Part shown: positions 15,601 through 27,600 of the stretch, in pieces | How the letters are laid out: the number at the start of each line of letters is the position of its first letter | Position numbering within the stretch: the first letter of the stretch is position 1 | Assembly (NCBI GenBank): GCA_023079485.1 | Contig: CM041083.1 | Coordinates: forward strand, 173,655,480-173,719,479 | DNA: 64,000 nucleotides | Source of the DNA: Archilochus colubris | Taxonomy: Eukaryota; Chordata; Aves; Apodiformes; Trochilidae | Direction of reading: 5' to 3' | Made by a program: the position numbers and the translations under genes | The notes under the pieces: model-generated | Seen by the model: the letters and a program-made list of their open reading frames with translations, nothing else | Database searches by the model: none | Told to the model about the DNA's origin: nothing

Positions 15601-18600
15601 TCACAGTTGCCTCTATCCAGGACATTGGATCTGGGCTTACAAGGGACATCACTGGCACCAGAGTCCAACAGCACTGCCAGGACACAGCAATGTGGGAAGG
15701 GCCCTGTGTTCATTATGCTCTCTGGGAGAATATACAATGAAAGGCCACTTAATCCTTTGGGTAGGGATGTCATGACACAGCAGAAATGAACCTTCCTCAT
15801 CTCGTCTGGGGTGACTCCCTTCTATATTCTCATGCCTGTAGGACACCTTCCTGACAGGGCTCTGCCTAGGTAAAGGGGTTGGTGTAACCATCTGAGCAAA
15901 GATTTTGGGCAAGGAAGACATAATTAAAAAGGACCATATAGTTTTGCTGAGTATGGTGGCCTTCTAGTGGTTCATTTTGTTTGCTGAAAACCTTACTTTT
16001 AAAAGTGTTGGGTGTTTAGTTTTGTTTAAAATCTTCAAGTAAGCTCTTTATATTCTTTAAAGATGTTTTAAGGGGAGTAAATAATTTTATTTAGTCCACC
16101 AAGAAGCTTTAACTTAGCCATGTTGACTGGTTTTGCTTTTGTTAGCTTTGTAAATGTTCAGCACCTTGCCCAGCAACTGGCTATTGATCATGTCCTACCA
16201 AGTATCATTATAAGTAGCTGAAGCTGCTGTAGTGATTAAAGAACACTAATTTCATCCTGAAAGGCCACGAATATGCTTGCCAAATGGTCTTCTAGTGACA
16301 GAGGATGCAGCATAGGCTGCATTTTGGTCTTGGCAGGGATCTGTGGCCAGATCCAGTGCTGTATGGAGGCCCAGCATGAGCAGCAGAGGTGGCATGCTGT
16401 GCTCTAACTGTGGATAGAGTTTCAAAATGTTCCTTTTCTGGAAAGGGATCAACCTACAGAGGTTGAGGATCAAACTACAGAGGTTGGGGATGTGATACAC
16501 TGTTAGTCAGAACTCCAGGGTGGGTCACAGGGCGTCAGCTTCCTACAAGCACTCGCTCTTTCCCTTGACACACAGGCTCCTGGAAGTTTGTATACGAGCT
16601 CATCAGGTGCTTGTAGCACTGTGCATCCCATCATGGCCCTTTCTGCTCCGCACCACTCCACCAGGTACTGCAGGTGGGGAGACCAACAGCTGGGTAAAGA
16701 CACCCCTGGGGTCACTGAATTTCTTCCCAGAGAAGAAATCTGGAGGGTGGAGGGAAGAGAGGATCAGCTTGCAAGAGGTCAAGGGACTCCTGGGTGTTCC
16801 TCTCCCTCTATCTTGATTGCAAACATGGAGTTTAAGAGGGTATGGAAACAAGAGCCAAAGTCTGAGCTCTTCTAAGGACAGGGGTGAATGCATCTGGACA
16901 CAGTTCAACTCTGATGCTGTAAACTAGTCCAGCTGCCAAATCAGAGTTATGATAACTTGTGTCAATGCATCTATTGACTTTTCTCCTCAGGGAATCTAGA
17001 TTTTAAAAGCATTACGGATCAGGGGCAGATGTTGGCTTGTACTAACTTCCTGTTCTTTGCTACAACTGGTTCCCCCTCACAGGATTTGAACACCACTCTC
17101 ATCTGAGCTGTGTGTTTGTGTAGGGCAGACAGCAATATTCCCAGACTGTTCTGAAGAATTTCTCTAAGTTTCAAACAGCGGTCTTGGGCTGGTTTTTTGA
17201 GCTTACAAAGATACTTAATCTTTCCAGTGTGTCAGCTTTAATATAAACAAATACAAGCAGGCTGTTTTGTGAAACACATGTTGCTGGGTCTCAGAACAGT
17301 AACAAACCAGTAGGGCCATAGATTGAGGAGTAAGACATTTGCTGCAATGTTACAGATGGGAATAATTCTGCAAGTCTTTCCAGCTGCTTGTTTTATTAAA
17401 AAGTTGGCTCAGTCAGCACTCCATGACCAAGAGCACTGGTCATTCATACAAAACAATGTCTGTACAAGCCTGGGTTCCCTCTCTTTAATGAAAAGGTTTT
17501 GATTGCTTAATTTAGATAGCAGTAGAAATTTATTCCTTGAGCTTTTTTATTCTTCTTGCACAGCTGTGTTTTTTTATCATTTTTATTTTCAGTTGGGGTG
17601 GTATTCTATTTTATTGCCATTTCCTTATTAGCTGCTTTACATGTGATGTTAAAACTTCCTTTGGTGCATTGTTCTGCTGGGGTACCACAGTCAGCAGCCT
17701 TGATCCACCAGACCTCACAGCCAGAAGAGCAGCACTGGGGGCATCTGCACTGCTGTCATAAAACAAGCTCAAAAGGGTTTTACATAGAGCCCAGGGTGCT
17801 TTCCATAATGAGAGCTTTGTTGGTGATGATACGAAGAAGAAGATGAATGGCTGGAATAGGCATGGAAAGAATTAAGTCTTGCTTCTGCTCTTCCTGATAA
17901 AAACACTGCACATGCAGAGCAGGGACCTTACAAGCTTGCATGGTAACTCATGTCAACAGGATTATTAAACACAGCTTCTTCTCTAGGGGAGGGTGAATGG
18001 GTGAGTAGGGAACGGAGGAATGGAGTGCAGTTGGTATCTGCATCAGTGTTTTGCCCCTATGTTGTTCTCTACAATTATACATCTGTCTGCTTAATTTTCA
18101 GCTCATCAAAGCAGAGTTATGATGATTCTGTTTGTCCTGGAGATGGAGTGGGTGTTAAGCACTGGACAAGACAAACACTTCACGTGGCACTGTTCGGAGC
18201 GCGGGCAGCGGCTGGGAGGCTACCGCACCAGCGCAGGCGCCTGCGGCCTGCAGTATCCTTTGCTGAGCTCTCAGGTTTTTTTCTGCTCTTTGGCACTTAA
18301 ACAGCCCCTTTCCTTTATTTTTCTAGTTCCATGCCCCATATGGGTTCAGTGCTTTGTTGCAAGAAACCATTACTTAAAAGACAATTTTAAAAACTGTCTC
18401 TTCTCCTTGCTTTGTCTCCTTAATGCATGATGGCATATGTAGGTCTGAGCATTTTTGAGCAAAACAATGGGTGATCTGCAACCTATTGTGGTCTGCTTTT
18501 GTAGTACATCTGAACAGGGCCTTCATTTAAACATGCAGCTCATGCTTTCTTCTTGGAATTAACAGTAGCAAAGTAGGTCGGTTATCAGGTCAGCAGGCCT

Positions 18601-21600
18601 GCATGTGTGCATGGTAAAAATTAAATTACTTTAATATAAAAAAATGAGTGCTTGTCCTTCACTCTGGAGCAGCCAAGTATGTGTTGGGAATTTGGGGTAA
18701 CTAAGGAGTGAATGGCTCCAGAAATGGCACTCAAGTGGCTTATTCACCTAGAGCTGCCCCAGCTGCCTGACAATAAAAGAAATAATAATTCAGCTTTATT
18801 GCAAATGAAAAGGGAAGTGGAAAAGTATGAGCTCTTAAGCTGAAACCAGGGGTTAGCATAAACAGACCTTTTAGTGCCCCATGGTGTATGTGATACAGAT
18901 GATGTGTGCTTTGCTAGTTCATGGGAAGTGAGACTGACTCTAAATGATAGTCTGAACATGGACTTGCTTTATATTATGTGGATATTCGGCCCATATAAAT
19001 GGCATAAAGAAACCTTAATTTTTAATTGCATTATAAATGCTTCTGGTATTTCCTAAACCGCTCTAGAGAATGGTCCATTTTGACTAATTCAGAAGGGTAC
19101 TTTAATTTGGGTCATCAGATCATTCTGGTGGATGGTTGAGAAAGGGAGAATTGTTCACAAATACTGCAAAAAGCTTGGCAGAACCAGGAAGGTTGTTTTG
19201 GTTTGGTTCGGTTTGGTGTTTTGTTTTGTTTTGTTTTTTTTTAGCCAATGCCCTGTGTGCATAAAATCAGTGATAAGCAGTTGCTCTTTAAATATCCAGT
19301 GCAGACTCAATGTGGAATTAAACTGGATGAAGAGGTCAGCATCTGCTCAGATATGTGGTTCCAGTAAGTGATTGAATGGCTCCAGATTTTATTCAGTTTA
19401 GAATATGTGTGATGCAGCTGATGTAGCTGACACTTCTCTAAATATGATACAAACTAATGTTCTTCATTGCATTTGTAAACTTAACCGTGATGAAGGAGCA
19501 TAAAACTAGTAATAGCTGTTTCATACAATTTGGGGTATGGGGGAAGAAAGAGTGGACACCATCCAACTCTGTCACCCAAGTTATAGATTCTGGGGAGATG
19601 ACTCCTCTTTTCATGGCAAAGGGCTACTTTAAAGGTGTTTCATAATAAAAACACAAATTTCATCTTCTGGAACAGTCTTTTGTTTTGTTTTGTTTTGTTA
19701 TGCTTCAGTCCACTCAGGAAGACAGCACTATTAATATGAACAGTTATGAGCTTGATGCCTAAAATTACACTCTGAATACCTCCTTGAGACTGAAGTACTA
19801 TTCACCAGGTTGCAGTACACTCGTGTTAAAAGAATTAACAAGTCATGAAAGGAATGCAAAGCTTGTATAAGCAATGTGTTTTTCTCAGCATTTATCCATC
19901 AGATTTGATGTGGAAACCCGGCACGTGTTTGTTGGTGATCATTCTGGGCAAGTGACTATACTCAAACTAGAGCAAGAGTCCTGCAGCCTTGTTACAACAT
20001 TTAAGGGGCACACAGGTAAGGAAAGCCTCAGGAGGACACAAAATTTGGTTCTCCATCTATGTTTAGTGTCATGGTGGTTTGAGTCTCCTGTGAAACACCA
20101 GGAGGGCTTGTGTCAGTGCATAGTGTGGAAGGGAGATAGACCTCTAACTCTCTCTACAGCTCATGTAAGTTTACTCTTTATTGGTAAAAAAGAGAGTGAT
20201 CAGACTTCTGACCAGAAAACTTCCATGGCAGAAAATGGCACAATCAGTAACTGCTAATTAGAGTGAGAGTAGAGCAAGTTATGGTAATTGTTGATGGAAA
20301 AGGATGCACCTCAAGGAAGGACCTGTATAGGAAGACTCTTTTGTCCAAGAGAAATAGGCACATCTTAGAGGCACTAGTTACTTGCTTCACTGCTGGGACT
20401 TGTGCCCCATCAAACTTTTAAAATAGCAATGCTGGGATGTGATCCTGCCATGCAACAGAAAAAATGATGGTCATTTCTCAGCATTTTCTCTTTATATCCC
20501 TCCTCTGATTGAACACTAATAGCTCAATCATGAGGTAGCGCAAGGTGGTGTAACCCATGTGCTAGGATACTGTGAAAATGCCTATAATATTCCACACTTG
20601 CTTCTCTTTTGTAATCTCCTGTGAATGATAGAAATGAAAAGCTGTGTAGTAACACCTTCACCATCCTTCTACCACACTTTACTGTTCAGTGGATTCATCC
20701 GTGAGGGTGACAGCAGAGCCCTCTGCCCTGCAAAAGAGCAGGATGGGCTTCAGGAGGTTTTCTAGGCTGTTAGTTTTCGGCTGGCAAGGACAGTGTCTGC
20801 ATGGCCTTTGTTGAAGTGACCTGCCTTTTAGTTGCTCTCTCTCCATATTTTTTGTTGTTGTATCTTTTCTTTACCTATTTAGCTACATTCCTACCTTCCA
20901 CTTTCTGTAATGAAATGACTGTTGTGTGCATCTCCAATTTCAGGTGGTGTCACTGCTCTCTGTTGGGACCCAATACAGCGAGTTTTATTCTCAGGCAGTT
21001 CTGATCATTCCATTATAATGTGGGATATTGGAGGAAGAAAAGGAACAGCCATTGAGCTGCAAGGACATAAGTATGTTAAAAGCCTTTCCTCCTGCTTTTA
21101 GGGGTGAAAAGCTAAAGGCAGAAGCCACATCTCAAAACAAACAGCCCAAAGGTTGTAGTCTTCACATGCCTCAGGCTTGTATGTGTGACTCCCTGTGGTC
21201 CATATAGAAAGCATGTTTTTCAGCATTAGGCCCACAGGCTGGTCTGAGAGTCTGCAAAGGGCACTGAAGGAAAGCACAATATCTATAGCTGTGAATGCTT
21301 TACTCCAGAGTCTGCACCTTTGTTTGAAAGAGGGGTGTCTTTACGAGGAAAGCTGCAGGGAAATTCTCACTTTTCAGGTGTCAGGGTCTTTCCTTCCCCT
21401 AGAGGGAGCATCAGGCTTGGACAATTAATCCCTTTTTCCTCAACACTAACTTTTTAATGCCACTTTACCTACAGCTTGAATTCTAAGTAATGTGTGTGAC
21501 TCTTCGGGGCCTTCATCATCTCCTCAATGCAAAGAGGCTTCATCTTTGCACATGCAGATCTCACGTTTGTGCAGCTTAGGAGATGTTTTCAAAGAAGAGT

Positions 21601-24600
21601 AAACCCATACTGGGCACTGAGTAGAGATCAGAATGGCTCTAGTTGCAATGATCTAGCCTATTAATGCTGGCAGTGCAACAAGTTTGTTTTAATATATTAG
21701 GAATGCATATTTGTGGGAATGTATGTCAGACTCAGGTCTGGACAGGCAAAATCCCACAGTGGTTTTAGTGGCTTCTTATATATTCATGTTTCTTTTGAGT
21801 GGTGCTACACTCTGCTTAGCAATTTGGATGTTGGTGAGATTTCAGAGTGGTGCCTATATTAATTTTGAACTCCCTGTGCTTCATAGTGCTGAAAAAAATC
21901 TTCAGTAGTTCCTCATTGCTTCATTCCTAGATGTTGCAGTGATTTATGAAAAAAAAAAAACAACTTATACTGCCTTTCTGACAAGAAGATACCTTACCGG
22001 GGCTGCGTTTATGCATCCTCCAGATGTACCCTCAGAACTGCAGCTCTGTTCAGGGCTCCCAATGCAGCTGGCTCCTCCCTTCTCAGGAGCAGCAAAAGCA
22101 GTAATCAAAAAATGTCTTTGCTTTTGTAAATACTGCCCAGATGAGCAACACTCTGCTGGTCCCAGTTGCATAAGAAAGACTGATGCATCCAATGGATGTA
22201 GTGAGTGCAGCGAGGAGAGGAAGGGAAATGTGGGCAAACAAGTGGTTTACACTGCTTTATTGTATATTCTGCACCTACTTGTGTGCTATCCAAGATGGTT
22301 GATTAGTAACTGTCTTGTTTCTTTTTCAGTGATAAAGTTCAGTCTCTCTCCTATGCTCACCACACTCGGCAGCTCATTTCCTGCGGTGCAGATGGGGGAA
22401 TCGTCGTCTGGAACATGGATGTTGAGAGGCAGGAGGTAGATACTTAGTTCTTGTTGATTTGATCAGAATGTGGAACTTTCGACCTGAACGAGATCATTCC
22501 AGGCTTTAAAAATGCTTATTTTTGTTGTTTTTACATGCTCCAGTTGTTATACAGCAATTATGCTGTGCCTTTGATAATACGGTACAGGGGAAGCAGCCTG
22601 ACAGAAAATGTGTATTAAGTGGGCTGCTAAATGACTCTTACCCTTCACATTACTGCTCCAAAAGACAGACTCTAAGGAGGGTAATGTGAAATGTTCTGCT
22701 TTGTTTTTCAGGGCATTATGAGAAATATTGTCAGTTCAGAGGTGCATAGATGGAATGATAATTATTAGGCATTTTTAACGAAACAAGACAGCTCTTTGTT
22801 ATCTCTGAAAACCTGCAACCCCTGCAACAGGGTTTTTTCCTGTTCTTACTAAAAAGACATTTAGCTAGGGCTTCAATCTCACCTGCTACTCAGTCTTGCT
22901 TCCCTCTGGTGTAACCATGTCAAAGTGGGGTAAACAATGACTTTGCCAGTCCAGACAGTAAGATTTCACCTACGCTCTCCTAATTGCTTTTGTGCTGTGC
23001 AGCCAACAAATGTAAGTGGGTGCAAAAATGAACCCCAGGTCTTTGGCACTGTGAAAGCAGCCTCCGCTCAGCAATTTCTGAGCCCTGACTCAGAGAGGGG
23101 GAGCAAGAGCTGTGCTGGTGAGTCAGGCACCAGCCCTGCTTGGCACTGTGGCAAATCCTGGCAACATGAATCATGGCAAACCCCTACCTTGTTCCTGGGG
23201 GGGGATGTGTGCACCCCAGGTCTGGACAGGGACAACCGTCCATGTTAACTGTCAGCCACAAAGTATTCTCCACTGTCAGCTACCTCCCTGACAAATTTCT
23301 GCTGGACACTTCTAAACTGCTGACTCTGTGCTGGGACCACTCTATGCAGAGCTGCAGGTGGTGCATGGATCTGCAGATGATGCACGGTTCTACACATCTC
23401 CTCCCTGCTCCATGTCTCCCCAGTGCAGTGCCAGTCCTTCCCACTGTAAGGCATCACCATGCTGCTGGTCCCCCCTGGCACAGGGAGCTCCACGAAACCT
23501 TTGAACATTAGTGGGTGCTCTGTGTGCTTGACAGTGAGGGTCTCTCATGGGGGTGAGTGGTGGGGAAGGCAGGTAGAGAAGCTGAACACCTGAGCACTGC
23601 CATTTTGTTGTAAAAGCCTTGCCATTTTGAAACACAAAAATTAAAATTTTTGGCCAGCATAAGCATGGCCAGATAATGTGCAAGCAGGATGGAAGGTGGG
23701 TGGAGGGAATTACAGGAGGATTTTGCTTGGGAAGCTGGGGAGCAAGCAGCTGCTCTGTTGCAGGGAGTACCTGTGGGATGATGCTGCACAGCAGGGAGGT
23801 GTGTGGCACCAGTTCCCAATCCTCATAGAGTTGCCCAGTTGAGAGTCAGCAGTATAGAAGCATCGGGCAGAGAGCTGGCAGTGGACAACTGGTGGCAGAC
23901 AGCTGTCCTAAACCCCCCTCCCATGTCCCCACACTGGGTAGTTCTGAGCAAAGCTTTTGGCAGCGTGGGGTTTTCAGCAGCTTTGCTGGTTTACTTCAAG
24001 GGTTTTTGCCTTCCTGGGTTGTAGGAGTCTCCCTGGAGCAAGGAGAAAAGCTAACTGGAAAATCGGATTAAAAAACTGATCCAGGCCTAGGCAGGAACTG
24101 AGCTCCCTTTTTAATGTGAATTAGCATTCCAGTTGGCTCTCTTTAATTACTAATCTAATGGCCAATTATGTCATCAGCTCCAAAAGTGAGATGAAAGAGG
24201 AGCAATTTCCTTCTTCCCAACAGATGTTTCCCTTTTGCTGCAACTCAAACTTCCAGAAATGAAAATTTTTATTTATTCACTCTCTTCAGAAGGCTACAGT
24301 AAGGGTTAAGACTGGCTTGTCACAAAACAGCTGGCAAGTCTGTAAGAGGTCTGGTTTAAAAAGTGAAGGTGACATATAATTAGCTAAATTTAGAGGGTTT
24401 AGCAGCAGGTCTGACTATGGCTATGTGAGCTTGCTCATTTTATCAGTATTGCAATAGCATGTTCATGGTGCTAAACCACTCCCAAGACAGTAGCCTTTGA
24501 GATTTTAATACCACACCTTAGTTTGGGATCCTAGAGCATTTTCTTCTGGATTTTGACTTTGGTATTTTTGCCTTAGTTAAGGGTTTTCTCTGTGTGATAT

Positions 24601-27600
24601 GTGCTCAGTACTCACTTTGATGCTGGCAGATTTTCCCACAAGTCTGAGATTTCATTAGAATGAATTAAGCCATTGTAGACCTTGACTCTTTATTTAATCT
24701 CTGTTTTTAAAAAGCTGTGAGAAGACAACATCTGAAAGATGCCAGAAGCTGTGTTTCTGTTTGACTACAAAGCACTTACTTGTCACAAGCAAAATGTCTT
24801 CATCTATAGTGTTCAGATACTTAAGAGATTAAAACTTATACACACAAATGCAAATCTGTAGGCATTAAACAGAAAGCCTGTTGTGAGTAGAAGAGACAAG
24901 GATTTGCCCTGGCACAATGAGCTGCCTTCAAAGTAACTGGCAGAGAAGCTGAAGCAGACAGTTGCTGTATTGCTGGAGGTCAAAGCTATCCTGGGAGCTG
25001 AGGGCGTCCATCAGCCTTACCTCAACTTTGCCTGGCTTTTATATGGCCTTTAATTCTTAATTTCAGCTGTATTTCTTGCCATTTCAAATTGCAGCATGTG
25101 AGAAGCCATTGGCTGTGCTAAGCCAGCTGCAGTTTGCCAATAACATGTTCTTACAAAGTATTAAACATTTTTTGGTGTTTATTTAATTTCATGGGGTGGG
25201 TGGGGCTGTTGGAGGTGTGTTGCAGTGGTGGCAGGGATGGGATGGGATGGGATGGGATGGGATGGGATGGGATGGGATGGGATGGGATGGGATGGGATGG
25301 GATGGGATGGGATGGGATGGGATGGGATGGGATGGCCTGGTCTGCCTGGTGCTGCCCCACTTGAGGGCTGGGACAGACCTGCTTGCTATGGGCTGAGCTC
25401 CTGGAGAGAGGGAGACAAGAGGACCAGAAGTCATCTGCTGGGAAGGAGCATTGCTCTTCCTAGGCCAGGTTAGGACAGCCAGACAGAGAGAGGGGTCAAG
25501 AACCAAGAGTCCTGAGTCTTATGTCTCCTGGAGGATTTCTCAAACGTTGTGGGGAGATGTACTGCATATCCCCCAGCAGTTCAATGGAAGACAAGTGTTG
25601 GGGGACTTAAATGTAAGGGAGGAGATCAGCTGCCCCCGTGTTCCCCTCTGCTGCTTCAGGTGTTTCTAGAGCTTTTTCAGGATCTGGTAAGATTTGCTTC
25701 CTCACAGGGTGTCTGATCCATGCTATTCTGCATAGCAATACCCAGCTGCAGAAGAGAGAAGTGCCTCGAATATTTTCTTCCTTTTCTTTAAGTCTTCTCT
25801 ACCTGCTTCACCCCCAGCTTGAGCACAAAGCTGCATGCTATGCTAGGAAAGAGAAGACCTTCATCTTTGTGTGAAAGCAGGGAAAAGAAATGGTTTGGGG
25901 TTTTAGGTTTGTTCAGGTCAATCTCATCTCTCTCACCCCAATGTGTCATCTCTAATACAGATACCTCTGACAGCAGGGACACCTTTTACAGTATTAAATA
26001 AATAAATAAATAAAAATAAAAGCACATCAGCATTTCAGGTACCTTCCCTTTCCATACAAATGAGTAGCTTGACTATTGGAAATACTAATTGTACCCCATC
26101 CCCACCAGAGGCAATAGCAGATGGTAAATGCTCTTCAGACAAGACAGGACAGAATATTTTAAAATGCTTAATTCTAGACTTAGAGAGGTGGGGGAGGTTT
26201 GTTTCTTCCTGGGTTATTCTTATGGTCTTACAATCAAACTCTGTTTCAAGATCTGAGTGAGATTTCTTCCTGTGTCCTTCAAGGCTCAGAGCTGGGCCAA
26301 AAAAAACCAACCCAGTGAACAGTCAAAATGGCATCTTGTGAAATGGTGATTTTTAATTAAGTTCAGTTGTCCACATTACTGCACCCCAATACATCTTTTT
26401 TGTTCTGTCTGTGGGCTCTATTGGAAGCCTTTCTGTTTGTTGCTCACTCCTAATTTGTGTTTGTGTGTGTGTTGCAGACCCCGGAGTGGCTGGATAGTGA
26501 CTCCTGCCAAAAATGTGACCAACCTTTCTTCTGGAACTTCAAGCAAATGTGGGACAGTAAGAAAATAGGCCTCAGGCAGGTTCGTATGCATCCTTTGCTG
26601 TCTTAACATGCTGCAATTAGGTTTTTCTCTCAAAACAGATCACAGTAACATTTTTTTCCCTAAAGCCTTAAGAACTTGCACTTTGTTCTTCCACAAAGTG
26701 CTCAGTAATGAGACAGTGGGCTCCCCTCAGATGAATCTTGGTTTCCTGATGAACTTACTTATCTTTTATTCTTTTTTTTCTTTTCTTTTTTTTTTTTTTT
26801 TTTTGTTGTTGTTGTTGTTGGTTTGTTAGGTTTTTGTTTGCTTGCTTTTTGTTTGGGTTTGTTTGTTTGTTTGTTTTGTTTCATTTTGTTATTTCTTTTT
26901 GTTCCCCCAGCCAATCCCGTAGCAAATGGATATAATGAGCCTTGGGCTGAGCAGATTGGTTTTGGACCTTCCATGGCTTTAGCCCTGAGAGATTTTACTT
27001 ATTGTTAGCTGAATGTGTTGCAGAAAGAAATCTGCAGCTGATTTTTGGAAACTGTGCATAAACCAAAGCTGTTTTCAATGATCCTGGGTAAACATCTGTA
27101 ACTGCTCAGGCTGTGTTGGTGAGGGCTTGTTGGAGTGCCTGGAACAAACTACTCTATTTTCCTGCCTAGCAGGAGAGGGCTGCAGATCTCAGATTTTGGG
27201 AGAGGGACATAAAGATGATGGAAGGGATGTACCTGTGAAGCTTGGAGAAGTTGAGTGTGTGTGACAAAGCTGAGCTCATCACCAGAAGGCCCCTGACCTG
27301 TGGCTGGCAAGGCACCCTCTGGGTCCTACACAGCCAGAGCATGAGGAAACAGCCAAGGCTGGTGGCACCAAAATGCAGAAGCACTGGTGCTTCTGGGGCA
27401 GAAAATGGCCAAAGATGTTGACTGAGATGAATAGTTGGTAGATGTCTGTGCTTAGAGGCTGGAATGGGACTAGGGAGTGACATTGGGATAATGTAGATCT
27501 CTCCTACCTCAACCTAGAGATGTCTTAACATGTCGTGTGCTGCTGAGCAATGGCGTCATCCCCTACACCCCCAAAATGAGACTCCCCTGTTCAGGGGTAA

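Noticed and set aside
21939..22439. Plus-strand open frame of 166 codons
   Set aside because: It covers intron 7 and then reads WDFY2 exon 8 in the wrong frame. The correct frame and splice sites are clear.
25134..25506. Open frames with DGMGW or SHPIP repeats, possible repeat protein or CRISPR-like array
   Set aside because: They are translations of a perfect (GGGAT)n microsatellite. There are no spacers and no conserved flanking coding sequence.
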